Shown here piece by piece: positions 22,370 to 31,568 of a stretch of DNA of 52,492 bases (positions are counted from its first letter, which is position 1; each line of letters begins with the position of its first letter). The notes beneath the pieces were generated by a model. That model had not been told where the DNA came from. It saw nothing but the letters and a program-made list of their open reading frames with translations, and ran no database searches. Source of the stretch: Chitinispirillaceae bacterium (GTDB lineage Bacteria > Fibrobacterota > Chitinivibrionia > Chitinivibrionales > Chitinispirillaceae); NCBI GenBank assembly GCA_016932075.1, contig JAFGDP010000006.1, positions 1 through 52,492 on the forward strand. The letters are read 5' to 3'. The translations under genes and the position numbers were made by a program.

Positions 22370-24261
22370 AGTGACGTCCTTTTCGCTTTTTTCTGTTCTG
22401 CCTCGTCTCTGCAGCGTGCAGCAACGATCCTGCCCTCGTCGGTCTCAGTAAAAAAATAGCGCAGTATCTGGCCGCTGATGGGTGCGGCGATTGATCCGCC
22501 GTGACCGGCGTTCTCCACCACCACGGCGATGGCAATGACCGGATCATCAACCGGCGCGCAGGCAACGAACAACGCATGGGTCTTTTCGCCATGGGGATTC
22601 TGTGCACTTCCCGTCTTGCCGCCCACCGGCACGTCCTTGACCGCAGACCTGCCGCCGGTGCCTCCGGGTTCAACCACCTGGCGCATGGCCGCATGTATCG
22701 TTTCTATTGTTTCCAACCTGAATTTCAAGGAATCGGCAACAGATGGATAGTACTGCCTCACAACGATCCCGTCGCGGTTGCGCTCCTCCTTGAGAAGATA
22801 CGGGATCCATAGAACCTCACCGTCGCCCAGCCCGCCGGCCATAAGTGCAAGTTGTAACGGAGTCGCGACCTGCGCCTGACCGATCGCAAGATCAAGAACG
22901 AGGCCTTTGGTCCATACCCACCCCCGGGATTTGAACCTCTTGTTATACGCCTTCTTGCCTGATATCCATCCCTCTTTTTCCGTCGGCAGATCGATCCCGG
23001 TCGCAGATCCGAGTCCCAGCATCGCGGCATACCTGTTGATGGATACGTCACCGAGCAGCAGTCCTAACTGGTAAAAGTATATGTTACACGACTGCTGTAT
23101 TGCCTCGATGAGAGTAAAGGAACCGTGGCCCGTCTCTTTCCAGCAGTGCGCTATGCGGTTGCCGAAACGAAAGCTGCCCTTGCAGGGGACCTTCATCCTG
23201 CTTGAGGAAGAAACCACCCCTTTCTCAAGACCGGTGAGTGCGCTCACGAGCTTGAAAGTCGAACCCGGCGCATAGGTGCCGTCGGTGGCCCGGTTATTGA
23301 GCGGAAGGGTGGTATCGACCGCAATCATGCTCCAGTTTTTCGTACGCTCAGATCCGGCCATGGAAAAAATATTAGGGTCAACCGAGGGGCTTGAAAACAT
23401 GATCAGGACCTCGCCATTGCGCGGATCGAGCGCCACCACCGCACCCTTGAGCGAATCAGGAAAGGCCTCTGCCGCTTCGCGTTGCAGACGCGCATCAAGC
23501 GTAAGGTAAAGGTTATTACCGGGAATCGGTTCGATTCTGGGAATATTGGGGATCGGACCCAAGCTCTTGCCGTGCGCATTGACCTCGATATATTCGCGGC
23601 CGCAGACACCGCGCATATTGCTCTCATACTGGCGCTCAATCCCTGATTTTCCGATGAGGTCGCCATAGTAGTATCCTCTTTTCTTGAGCGTGTCAAACTC
23701 GGACTCAGGGATCTCGCCCATATACCCAAGCACGTGGAACGCATGATCGCCTAGCGTATACTCCCTCCGGGACTCCGCTTCAACCACAACGCCGGGCAGT
23801 TCCATGGAGTGCTCTTCGATAATGCTGATGATCTCAAAAGAGACGTCCTCCTTGATACGGGTCAGGTCAAAGCGGCGCGCATAGGCCTTGTTAATAATAG
23901 CCGAAAGGTCTGCCGAATCGAATACGGCGATCCCGGAAGAATCGCGGATTGCGCAAAGACGGTTGATGACCTCTTTCTTTTTCTTCAGCTGGGACGGAAG
24001 CACGCACAGCGAATACGAGGGACGGTTCCGTGCCAGCATCTCGCCGTTGCGGTCATACATGCAACCCCGAGGCGGCACGATAACCCGCAACCGCATGCTG
24101 TTTTCCTTGGAGATCTGTATGTTCACACTTGCCTGAAACACCTGCAGGTATACAAGTCTGAGCACGAGAATGGAAAACAGCAGTCCGAGCGCAATCACCA
24201 GAACAACGCTTTTCCGGTTGCGATCCCGCAGCTCGTCCTGAAGATGGGTGACAAATGACAT
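22366..24261 (-). CDS. mrdA: penicillin-binding protein 2 (class B transpeptidase)
   Basis: 631 residues: one N-terminal membrane anchor (VVLVIALGLLFSILVLRLVYL), a dimerisation domain, then the transpeptidase. Active-site Ser334 and Lys337 lie in GSTFK, the second motif is SCN in QQSCNIYFYQLG, and the third is Lys549-Thr-Gly (KTGSAQ). The protein cross-links peptidoglycan during side-wall elongation as partner of RodA and MreCD. The start is seven bases after the mreD stop, and the stop overlaps rodA. Size and motif spacing match PBP2 of the elongasome rather than the divisome protein FtsI. Confidence 0.96.
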   Translation of the reverse strand: MSFVTHLQDELRDRNRKSVVLVIALGLLFSILVLRLVYLQVFQASVNIQISKENSMRLRVIVPPRGCMYDRNGEMLARNRPSYSLCVLPSQLKKKKEVINRLCAIRDSSGIAVFDSADLSAIINKAYARRFDLTRIKEDVSFEIISIIEEHSMELPGVVVEAESRREYTLGDHAFHVLGYMGEIPESEFDTLKKRGYYYGDLIGKSGIERQYESNMRGVCGREYIEVNAHGKSLGPIPNIPRIEPIPGNNLYLTLDARLQREAAEAFPDSLKGAVVALDPRNGEVLIMFSSPSVDPNIFSMAGSERTKNWSMIAVDTTLPLNNRATDGTYAPGSTFKLVSALTGLEKGVVSSSSRMKVPCKGSFRFGNRIAHCWKETGHGSFTLIEAIQQSCNIYFYQLGLLLGDVSINRYAAMLGLGSATGIDLPTEKEGWISGKKAYNKRFKSRGWVWTKGLVLDLAIGQAQVATPLQLALMAGGLGDGEVLWIPYLLKEERNRDGIVVRQYYPSVADSLKFRLETIETIHAAMRQVVEPGGTGGRSAVKDVPVGGKTGSAQNPHGEKTHALFVACAPVDDPVIAIAVVVENAGHGGSIAAPISGQILRYFFTETDEGRIVAARCRDEAEQKKAKRTSL

Positions 24262-24268
24262 GAACGTG

Positions 24269-24769
24269 TTATCGCCGGTACGGTGAGGTGGGGAAAAACC
24301 GCTCTTTGAGACAGGGCACCAGAGCGAACACGATGGAATAGAGCGTCCTCGGCAGGGTTGCCCGCACCAGCTCCTGCAGGACGATCCCTCCTTCGTGGCC
24401 GCCTTTCGTTACCTGTACAAAGTAGAACAATGCATCATGGATCACGAACATGATGACGAGAAGGACAAGCTGGAACACCAGATCGGTGCGCATCACCCGC
24501 TCGTTGAAAAACCCGGCAAAGAAACCGGCAACGGTCTTTGCAAGGGCGTTCTGGCCGAGGGTTGACGGAGTATAGAGATCCTGAGCAAGTCCGAGGAAAA
24601 AGCCGACCCACACGGCACCCATCTGACCGGTGCGCAGGGCCAGAAAAAAAAGCAGGACCATGAGCAGGTCCGGTTTGATCCCGAACACGCTGACGACCGG
24701 CACTACCGTGGTCTGGAGCACGAAGCAGGCCAGGAAAAGTGCGGCCCAACGCAGTATGCTTCCGATCAT
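24269..24769 (-). CDS. mreD: rod shape-determining protein MreD
   Basis: 166 residues, five to six hydrophobic helices. The early LLMVLLFFLALRTGQMGAVW and GFFLGLAQDLYTPSTLGQNA are typical of MreD, an integral membrane partner of MreC and PBP2. An upstream ATG at 24814 is in frame, but ATG 24769 forms an ATGA overlap with the mreC stop and yields the normal length with a short N-terminus before the first helix. Confidence 0.93.
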   Translation of the reverse strand: MIGSILRWAALFLACFVLQTTVVPVVSVFGIKPDLLMVLLFFLALRTGQMGAVWVGFFLGLAQDLYTPSTLGQNALAKTVAGFFAGFFNERVMRTDLVFQLVLLVIMFVIHDALFYFVQVTKGGHEGGIVLQELVRATLPRTLYSIVFALVPCLKERFFPTSPYRR

Positions 24770-25599
24770 TTCGTCTCCAGAAGCGAGTCCGCTTCCTGTT
24801 TGAATGCCGCCCATTGCGGCGACAGTTTGACAATAAAAAGCTCTTCCTGGCGGGACGGTTCGGCAAACAGCGTGATAAACGCCCGTTTGAACAGCGGATC
24901 GCGTTCATCCACGATTTTGGCGATCCGGCCGACGAGAAACCCCTTGGGAAAAATGCCGCCAAGGCCTGACGTGACGAGCGTGTCGTCTACGACCGCGTCT
25001 TCATAGGTCCTAAAGTGCGCGAAAAACTCCTTTCCATTTTCCGTTTCAAGGATGCTCATGACCCTGCTGCGCTGCACCATGACGCTGATCCGGTTGAGCG
25101 GATCGGTGAGGAGCTGGACAAGGCTGAGGTGCGGCATGACCTGCACCACCTTGCCGGCAACACCCCGCTCGCTCACCACCGGCATAAACGGCAACACGTC
25201 CCGGTTGCGTCCTGCGGTCACGACGATACTCTTGAAATTGAGCGAAGGATCGCGCGCCAGCACGCGCACCGGTATGAGCTCATAGGTACTCTCCTGCGCG
25301 AATCCGATCATGGCTCGCAGCCGATCGTTTTCAGCCGCCTGTTCCCTGAACTGGGCAACGCCGGTGGAAAGCTGGACCAACTTGCTTTTAAGACGGCGGT
25401 TTTCCGAAAAAATATCCCTGATGAGCAGTATCTGGTCAGAGGTTATCTGAAATGGATAAAACAGGCTCAGCGTAAGAACCCGGACGGTTTTGGCCTGCAG
25501 TTCCGGAGAGCTCGTGATCATCCAGACGCTGGTAAAAAACGTCAGGCACAGCGAGACATAGACACGATAACGGACGAGAAGTTCTAGTAGCCAGTGCAT
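24766..25599 (-). CDS. mreC: rod shape-determining protein MreC
   Basis: 277 residues: a single N-terminal membrane helix (VSLCLTFFTSVWMITSS), a coiled coil at about 60–105 (IFSENRRLKSKLVQL… QAAENDRLRAMIGFAQ), then the beta-rich periplasmic core with VTAGRNRDVLPFMPVVSERG, GVAGKVVQVMPHLSLVQLLT and LVTSGLGGIFPKGFLVGRI, the signature strands of MreC. It links MreB filaments with PBP2 and RodA in the periplasm. It lies 90 bases after mreB. The ribosome-binding site is poor, so translation may depend on the upstream message. Confidence 0.95.
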   Translation of the reverse strand: MHWLLELLVRYRVYVSLCLTFFTSVWMITSSPELQAKTVRVLTLSLFYPFQITSDQILLIRDIFSENRRLKSKLVQLSTGVAQFREQAAENDRLRAMIGFAQESTYELIPVRVLARDPSLNFKSIVVTAGRNRDVLPFMPVVSERGVAGKVVQVMPHLSLVQLLTDPLNRISVMVQRSRVMSILETENGKEFFAHFRTYEDAVVDDTLVTSGLGGIFPKGFLVGRIAKIVDERDPLFKRAFITLFAEPSRQEELFIVKLSPQWAAFKQEADSLLETK

Positions 25600-25689
25600 G
25601 GCGGGATAAACACCGTTTGAGTATCAGGCACGACAGTTATTCCGGTATGGTATTCGACGTGTTGCTCCTGCTTTACTTTTCGGTATAAC

Positions 25690-26721
25690 CTACCGGCTCC
25701 GGCGGCCACTCGTCATAAGCACCGGCCGGTACAGATCAAGATCCTCGATGATCTTGAGCGCGCCGCGCGCGACGCAGGTGAGCGGCTCGTCAATGACGTT
25801 TACCGGCAGATTGGTCTCCTGTCTGATCCGCTCGTCAAGACCGCGGAGCTGAGAACTTCCGCCTGCCATGATAATGCCTTTATCAAGGATATCGGCCGAA
25901 AGCTCCGGAGGCGTCTGCTCGAGCGCCTGCTTGACCGCCTCAACGATGATGGAAACCGGTTCATTGAGCGCGTCACGGATCTCGGTTGAGGAGAGGCGGA
26001 GCGTCTTGGGAATGCCGGCGACCAGGTCGCGTCCCTTTACCTCCATCTCCAGCTCTTCGGGAAGCGGGAACGCGGAACCCACCTGGATCTTTATCTGCTC
26101 GGCGGTACTTTCGCCAATGAGCAGATTATAGGTTTTCTTGAGATACGTGATGATCGCATCGTCCATTTCATCGCCGCCGACCCGTACCGACATGTCGCAG
26201 ACCGTGCCGTTCAGCGCGATCACCGCAATCTCGGCGGTACCGCCGCCGATATCGATGATCATGTTGCCGGACGGCTCGTGCACCGGAATGCCCATGCCGA
26301 TGGCGGACGCCATGGGCTCCGCGACCAGGTGCACTTCCCGGACCCCGGCGCTTTCGGCGGAATCGACCACGGCCCGCTTTTCCACTTCGGTGATGCCGGA
26401 GGGGACGCCGATCACGGCGCGCGGCCTGAAATAGAAACGGTACTTCTGAACTTTACGGATAAAATATTTGAGCATCGCCTCGACCAGCTCGAAGTCGGCT
26501 ATGACGCCGTCCTTCATCGGACGCACCGCCTCGATTTCGCCGGGCGTCCTTCCCAGCATGCGCTTCGCGTTCAGGCCGAAGTCGCGCACCATGTGGTTGT
26601 TTTTGTCAACCGCCACCACCGACGGCTCGTCGATGAGCAACCCCCTCCCGCGCACGTAAATGAGCGTATTGGCGGTTCCGAGATCGATTCCGAGGTCGTT
26701 GGAGAGCATAAAAGCGGACAT
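25690..26721 (-). CDS. mreB: rod shape-determining protein MreB (actin homologue)
   Basis: 343 residues, the usual length. ATPase motifs of the actin family are all present: phosphate-1 DLGIDLGTANTLIYV near the N-terminus, phosphate-2 MIIDIGGGTAEIAVIALNG, the adenosine loop GIIMAGGSSQLRGLD, and typical MreB segments IAVIALNGTVCDMSVRVGGD and SGITEVEKRAVVDSAESAG. It polymerises under the inner membrane and directs side-wall synthesis. AAGGA lies seven bases before the ATG. First gene of the shape operon, with its own promoter at 26758–26786. Confidence 0.98.
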   Translation of the reverse strand: MSAFMLSNDLGIDLGTANTLIYVRGRGLLIDEPSVVAVDKNNHMVRDFGLNAKRMLGRTPGEIEAVRPMKDGVIADFELVEAMLKYFIRKVQKYRFYFRPRAVIGVPSGITEVEKRAVVDSAESAGVREVHLVAEPMASAIGMGIPVHEPSGNMIIDIGGGTAEIAVIALNGTVCDMSVRVGGDEMDDAIITYLKKTYNLLIGESTAEQIKIQVGSAFPLPEELEMEVKGRDLVAGIPKTLRLSSTEIRDALNEPVSIIVEAVKQALEQTPPELSADILDKGIIMAGGSSQLRGLDERIRQETNLPVNVIDEPLTCVARGALKIIEDLDLYRPVLMTSGRRSR

Positions 26722-26757
26722 AGCGTATCCTTGACGTTAATTTACCAAGAGAAATAA

Positions 26758-26786
26758 ACCATACCATTCCGCAGAAAAATTGACAA
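26758..26786 (-). promoter_or_regulatory. sigma70-type promoter of the mre operon
   Basis: On the minus strand TTGTCA and TATGGT are separated by exactly 17 bases. The predicted start of transcription lies about 30 bases before the mreB ribosome-binding site and ATG, inside the 205-bp gap following the PorV-like gene. Confidence 0.6.
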
Positions 26787-26926
26787 GAGACTTTCTCATG
26801 CGGCCCGCCAATGCTTTATTCCCCTTTCGACGCGGCACAAAAGCGCCCCGGCCGAAATAATGAAAGAAAATATAACAATTGCATGAAAGGGGCTACCTAA
26901 ATTATCGGCTTCGGGAACTTTCAACG

Positions 26927-28249
26927 TCACTGCAGCGTCTCAGAAGACGGTTGGTCCGCCTTTGTGCTGTCAGGTTTCCGGACAGGGGAAAGCGCTGGCG
27001 CCGATGGTTCTTGCGGTTGCGCAGCGACGGACCCATCCCTGACCGCGTCCCGCACTTCCGGAGAAAACGGCACCTGCTGATCAGCTGAATCCTGCACCAT
27101 TCCCTGGTCCAGCGCAGAAGAATCAATGACGGCAGCAGAACGGTCCGGCTGCGTAAGCACATTTGCAGAATCCGGCTTTGGTTGCTTCCGCTGCTGCGCG
27201 ACAGGTTTTGCTGCTGTCGACGTCGCGGTATCAGCCGGAACAGGGGGTTTTTGTTCAACCCGCTTCACCGGTAGTGGTTTTGGCTCAGCTTCAGACGTAC
27301 GCGGTACCGTCAGGGAGTAGGTCAGTCCGAACAACCATTTCTGCTCCAGCGGACCACCCTTTACCAGCCGCGACAGGCCGTAGTCAAAATCAAATCCCAT
27401 CGAAAGCCATCTGATGCCGCATCCCGCGTGCAGAATCTCGGTCTGATGATAGAACGGCTTTCCCATCCGCACGGCAAGCGAGGGAAGCAACTGGAACTCT
27501 GCGCCAATTGGAACCATGACCCTGCTGTCGATGTCTCGGTACACGCCGTCCAGTGCAACCGTAAAAGGGATCTCGCCTGCCAGGGTATCGCTCCAGGCGA
27601 TACCCAGCCGCGCCATGCGGGGCAGTCCAATGGCGCTGCGGTACCAGGCGCGCGGCGCTTTTGACAGCGGACGCCGCAGGGTATCAAGGCGCAGATAGTG
27701 CATGAGCGACGCACCGGCAACAAGCGCTCCCGGAAAGATCTCGTACACGGCGCCGGTACTGTAGGTCATGACTCTCATGGAGTAATCGGCAATCCGCTCG
27801 CTCGCAAGCGTGACCGTATGGCCGCTTGCAAAGGGGCCGTACCGGTATCCCGCGGTAATGGCCGGACCGAATTCCTGGCCAGAACTCATCGTTCCCAATT
27901 TCCCGTCGAAGGTTGACGTCTGGAAATCTACGGAGTGCATGAGAAACGACGCGCCCGCGAACCATGACGGAAACATCCATGCGGTCTCCAGCATGGCCTT
28001 CTTCAGGCCGTCCGGCTGTTGGCCGTACTCGATACCGACAAACGGCAACTCCGCGAGCGCGCTCGACGCCGGATTGTACACATTGAATCCCCCTCCGCAC
28101 AGCGCTGTTCCGGCACCTCCCATTGCCGACGCCCGCGGATGCACTGGCTCTTCAAGAAAGTAAAACCAGGGCAACTCCGCGTTCAGCAACCCCGCCGCGC
28201 ACAACAGCGCCATTCCAGCATGCAGAATATTTCGTATGAGGTGGTGCAT
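26927..28249 (-). CDS. PorV/PorQ-like outer-membrane protein with disordered C-terminal tail
   Basis: 440 residues. The signal peptide (ILHAGMALLCAAGLLNA) is followed by the typical PorV/PorQ opening: PRASAMGGAGTALCGGGFNV, then YNPASSALAE. Barrel strands continue to about residue 310. The last 125 residues are rich in Pro, Ala, Lys and Ser (KPVAQQRKQPKPDSANVLTQ), hence probably disordered and exposed; ordinary family members end with the barrel. An ATG at 28267 overlaps the previous stop, but AAGGAAG before 28249 and the signal peptide point to the later start. PorV-type proteins shuttle or receive type IX cargo; PorQ-type ones are less clear. It directly follows a second family member. Confidence 0.78.
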   Translation of the reverse strand: MHHLIRNILHAGMALLCAAGLLNAELPWFYFLEEPVHPRASAMGGAGTALCGGGFNVYNPASSALAELPFVGIEYGQQPDGLKKAMLETAWMFPSWFAGASFLMHSVDFQTSTFDGKLGTMSSGQEFGPAITAGYRYGPFASGHTVTLASERIADYSMRVMTYSTGAVYEIFPGALVAGASLMHYLRLDTLRRPLSKAPRAWYRSAIGLPRMARLGIAWSDTLAGEIPFTVALDGVYRDIDSRVMVPIGAEFQLLPSLAVRMGKPFYHQTEILHAGCGIRWLSMGFDFDYGLSRLVKGGPLEQKWLFGLTYSLTVPRTSEAEPKPLPVKRVEQKPPVPADTATSTAAKPVAQQRKQPKPDSANVLTQPDRSAAVIDSSALDQGMVQDSADQQVPFSPEVRDAVRDGSVAAQPQEPSAPALSPVRKPDSTKADQPSSETLQ

Positions 28250-28266
28250 GATGCTTCCTTGTACCA

Positions 28267-29313
28267 TTAAAATGCGAGCGTCACGTCAAGCTGCTGGTCA
28301 ATACCCGCCCAAACCTTATCCGTTGTTACGCCGTAATTGAGCCACATGCCGCGCCTGAATTTTGACAAATCATACGCGAATCCCGCCGTGATCTGATACG
28401 ACGACTCCCGGCGGTACCGGTCGGCGTCGCCATAGATGTCGCGATTGAGCGTCACGTCGCCGACTCCCGCGCGCACGTAAAACGTCTCCCATCGTCGCCA
28501 CTCGGCGCCGATACCGAGAATAACCTCGGGCCGATCGAAGACATTCCACTCGCCGTCGACAACATATCCCCTGCCGTCAACAAACAGAACGAGCGGCCTG
28601 TTCTGCAGAACGGTGCGGTACGATGCCGCAGCGACAACCACGGGCAAAGGCCGGTCACTCACCAGCGGCGCGAAATCACCCATCTGCCAATCCATTTTCG
28701 CGCCGATGTTTTTCACGAGCATCGCAACCGTTGCTGATTTTGAACAAGCATACGTAACGGCGAGATCGAGCGCGCCGATCCCGGTCGCCGACACTTGCGT
28801 TATTCCGGCGTCGCCGCCGTAGGTCGGAAGGCTCTGGTACATGCCGCTCATGCACAATCCCACTGCGGTTTTCCGATTGACATAGTAGCTGAGCGCCGCC
28901 TTCATAGTCATGGTCGTATAGGAAGCGGTGGGGAGCATGCGCTCGTCTGTACCGTACAGATTGAGCACCGGATCCCCGCGGTAGAGCGCCAGAAGACCCA
29001 TGCCCACCCGTGGCGGAATGGGAAACTCGAACGAGCCGAATCCGTCAACGCGACCCAGGGAGCGCAGCCCACTGCCGACGGCAATACGTTTTTCCCGGAG
29101 AAATCCAAGCGCGGCAGGGTTCCACCACGCGACATAGTTGTCAGGCATTGCCGACCAGGCCCCGCCGAGCGCGACCGCAGCCGCGCCCATGGGTGGCCTG
29201 AGATAGGCACCCGGCATGCCGCCTCCCTGCGCAGACGCGCCGCTTGGCAATACCGTCAGCAGGAGCGCCGTCGCGAGAAAAAAAGCCTGAACGACCCTAT
29301 TATTTTGCAACAA
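28267..29313 (-). CDS. PorV/PorQ-like outer-membrane protein, probable TTG start
   Basis: About 348 residues. After a signal peptide (AFFLATALLLTVLPSGASAQ) comes MGAAAVALGGAWSAMPDNYV and WWNPAALGFL, the family's N-terminal signature, and a barrel that ends in LDVTLAF with terminal Phe. The only in-frame ATG codons before the signal peptide (29490, 29418) lie deep in the upstream gene. Two adjacent TTG codons at 29313 and 29310 follow GGAAAG and overlap the end of the upstream gene by 14 bases, so a TTG start with translational coupling is most likely. Its neighbour with a FlgD-like tail may be a cargo or partner; this is inferred from order. Confidence 0.78.
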   Translation of the reverse strand: MLQNNRVVQAFFLATALLLTVLPSGASAQGGGMPGAYLRPPMGAAAVALGGAWSAMPDNYVAWWNPAALGFLREKRIAVGSGLRSLGRVDGFGSFEFPIPPRVGMGLLALYRGDPVLNLYGTDERMLPTASYTTMTMKAALSYYVNRKTAVGLCMSGMYQSLPTYGGDAGITQVSATGIGALDLAVTYACSKSATVAMLVKNIGAKMDWQMGDFAPLVSDRPLPVVVAAASYRTVLQNRPLVLFVDGRGYVVDGEWNVFDRPEVILGIGAEWRRWETFYVRAGVGDVTLNRDIYGDADRYRRESSYQITAGFAYDLSKFRRGMWLNYGVTTDKVWAGIDQQLDVTLAF

Positions 29314-30901
29314 CGATCTTTCCAAACGAGCGCTCTCCAGAATTTGCCGTGATTTTATAGTAGTATACTCCGGGCGCCACAGTGCGTCCCGAAGCGGTTG
29401 TGCCGTCCCATATATCATACCGGGTGTCAGTGCTCCGGCCCGAAGGCGTTGCGGCTCTACGAGGTGCGTTCTCAATAATAGTCTTGACATGCCGCATATT
29501 GTAATCGTATATCCGTATCGTCACTCTCGCGTCTTTTTCGAGCTTATAGATGAACGTGGTGCTTCCTGCGCCGTCAATGCTGTAGTTGTCGCAAATGATT
29601 CCGGGCAGCGCGTAGGTCTCCTTGAGACCTGCCTTGATGACCCTGTCACGACGGTGCAGATCAAAATCATTGGTCGAGGTTCCAGGTTCTTCGGCAGGCG
29701 AAAGGTATAGGCCGTCCGACCCGGGCCTGCTTGAGGACGCTGCAATGCAGAACCTGCCGCTGGAATCAGTGACCGGGACATACAGCATGTCGTTAAGGTC
29801 GTCTGGTTGCGCAATCCCCCTATTGACGGTCAACCGTCTGTACATCTCCGTGTTGGTAATCACGGGTGACAGACCGTCCGGCCGCATGTCCGCAGTATCT
29901 CCTATTGAGTCGCGGTACAGCTCGATAATGTTCGGTTCCTTGACACAATACATATACCCGCGCGAAGCCGGCGCAATGACCGCCGGGCCGTCTTTCAGCC
30001 GCCGCAGCCAGTTTCCTGCAGCATGCCGGTACCGAAACAGCGAGATGGCGGAGTCGCTTCCTTGTCCAGTTTTTATGTAGGCATAGATGATGGGAGGCGA
30101 GACGCTGTTGTTTACGGCCGCCGACACAAACTCCCGGAATGCCAAGGCGGAATCGGCAAGGGTGTTGGTGATGCTCGAATCCCAGGACGAATCCACGACA
30201 TGCCACAGCCAGAGGCGCTGCGGCGTCACCACAACCAACCGCGTGCTGTCGCCCGAGACGAGCCGGTCAAGCGCGACCACCCGTCCTTGTTCGTTGCGCG
30301 AACCAAATGAGGGGTGCTGTCCCGGACTGAACGTCGTTGGATCGAAAGAGCCGCTTTCACCGGGAAGATAGCCGCGAACACGGTCGTTCGCAGGGTCCCA
30401 TCTGAGCATGCCGCCGTCCTGGCAGGCAATAAAAAAGCTCCCTGCCGCTGCAACCATATCAACCGTGAATACCTTTACCAGCGTGTCGCTGGTAAACACC
30501 GAATCGTGCCATTTGATCTCGCGGGTACGGGTCCTGCGGTCACGATAGGAGTACCACCACACGGTCCCGGGTTTTGCCCGATAGGTCTCGTAATCGGCCG
30601 GATTGAAAAGAACCGCCAGGGTACGGTTGCCAAACGCCATGTCGAACAGCAGCTTATCGTTATAGCACTCGAACGAATACCCCCACCACTCCCGCCCCTG
30701 TGTGGTGGTCAGGTTGACCGCCCATCCCTTCTGATCATAACTCGCCACGGCAATGGTGTCGCCGCTGCCGGCGAGAAGCTGCATGGCATTGTACACGATC
30801 TCGTTCGATTCCCCGCACTCCGCACCCGCCACGGGGCCACATACCGCGAGAGCAAGCACGCAAGCGGCTACAATGCCTTTATTTTTGCATGTCAAGGACA
30901 C
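29300..30901 (-). CDS. secreted protein with FlgD-like C-terminal (T9SS-type) tail
   Basis: About 533 residues. A signal peptide (GIVAACVLALAVCGPVAGA) is reached from a GTG at 30901 or TTG at 30895, both inside the end of the lolA-like gene; no ATG fits. The body is a series of beta-strand-rich segments with Trp and Asp that could be a propeller. The last 90 residues (DARVTIRIYDYNMRHVKTII … WDGTTASGRTVAPGVYYYKI) form the FlgD-type Ig-like domain found at the C-terminus of many surface proteins and type IX substrates, ending in FGKIVVAK. Its stop overlaps the start of the following barrel gene. No catalytic motif was recognised. Confidence 0.75.
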   Translation of the reverse strand: MSLTCKNKGIVAACVLALAVCGPVAGAECGESNEIVYNAMQLLAGSGDTIAVASYDQKGWAVNLTTTQGREWWGYSFECYNDKLLFDMAFGNRTLAVLFNPADYETYRAKPGTVWWYSYRDRRTRTREIKWHDSVFTSDTLVKVFTVDMVAAAGSFFIACQDGGMLRWDPANDRVRGYLPGESGSFDPTTFSPGQHPSFGSRNEQGRVVALDRLVSGDSTRLVVVTPQRLWLWHVVDSSWDSSITNTLADSALAFREFVSAAVNNSVSPPIIYAYIKTGQGSDSAISLFRYRHAAGNWLRRLKDGPAVIAPASRGYMYCVKEPNIIELYRDSIGDTADMRPDGLSPVITNTEMYRRLTVNRGIAQPDDLNDMLYVPVTDSSGRFCIAASSSRPGSDGLYLSPAEEPGTSTNDFDLHRRDRVIKAGLKETYALPGIICDNYSIDGAGSTTFIYKLEKDARVTIRIYDYNMRHVKTIIENAPRRAATPSGRSTDTRYDIWDGTTASGRTVAPGVYYYKITANSGERSFGKIVVAK

Positions 30902-31523
30902 GCACGTTCTTCGGAGTATCAAACTCAAACGCCTTTCCGGGTATCTTCCTGCCGAGCTTGGTGGAGGAAAAGGTGTAGGTGAACCGGTTGTCGCTGCGGT
31001 CAATCATGACGCATTTGGCGATCCGCCCGTTTTTTTCGCGAACCCAGACACGAATGGTTGTATACGGTATGGTGGTTGAGTCATTTTCCCAGACGAGAGC
31101 GGCAATGCCGGCGTCGCGCGCCTCGATCCTGAACGTGCATGACAGTATAAAACGAGCGAAAATCTGCGACGGCAGAACCGACATGTCGGTCTCAGCAAGC
31201 CGCTTGACCACGACCTGCTTTGCCACGGGGCTATAATGCCAGTAGGTTTTGCCGTTACTTACAAAAAGCTCGTCACCGGCCGAAATATGGAACCGGTCGT
31301 TGGAGGCAAGTATAATGGAACCTTTGCGCTTCTCCTCCTTTTCGCGCACGCTCCAGTAAATAGTAAGCGCATAATCGGTCGATAGCGAACGTGTAAGATC
31401 GTAATTGCTGCGCACCTTATTGAGGAGCGGCCCTACACCCGGGTCCTGGGCCGCAGCCTGCGGGACGGTGGCCACACACGCCGCTGCAATTCCTGCCAGG
31501 ATGATACGTGACCGCACGCTCAT
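30879..31523 (-). CDS. LolA-like outer-membrane lipoprotein carrier
   Basis: 214 residues with a signal peptide (GIAAACVATVPQAAAQ). The pattern LLNKVRSNYDLTRSLSTDYAL, then GSIILASNDRFHISAGDELF and SNGKTYWHYSPVAKQVVVK matches LolA, which ferries lipoproteins across the periplasm; the C-terminal IPGKAFEFDTPKNVRVLDM is also typical. A frame continues ten codons upstream, but AAGGGAAAAATA before 31523 marks the start. It lies 45 bases after ftsK, a neighbour pairing (ftsK–lolA) that is also conserved in E. coli and many other diderms, which strengthens the call. Confidence 0.88.
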   Translation of the reverse strand: MSVRSRIILAGIAAACVATVPQAAAQDPGVGPLLNKVRSNYDLTRSLSTDYALTIYWSVREKEEKRKGSIILASNDRFHISAGDELFVSNGKTYWHYSPVAKQVVVKRLAETDMSVLPSQIFARFILSCTFRIEARDAGIAALVWENDSTTIPYTTIRVWVREKNGRIAKCVMIDRSDNRFTYTFSSTKLGRKIPGKAFEFDTPKNVRVLDMQK

Positions 31524-31568
31524 TATTTTTCCCTTAGACAAGGTTGTACACACGCACCGCGCACCGGC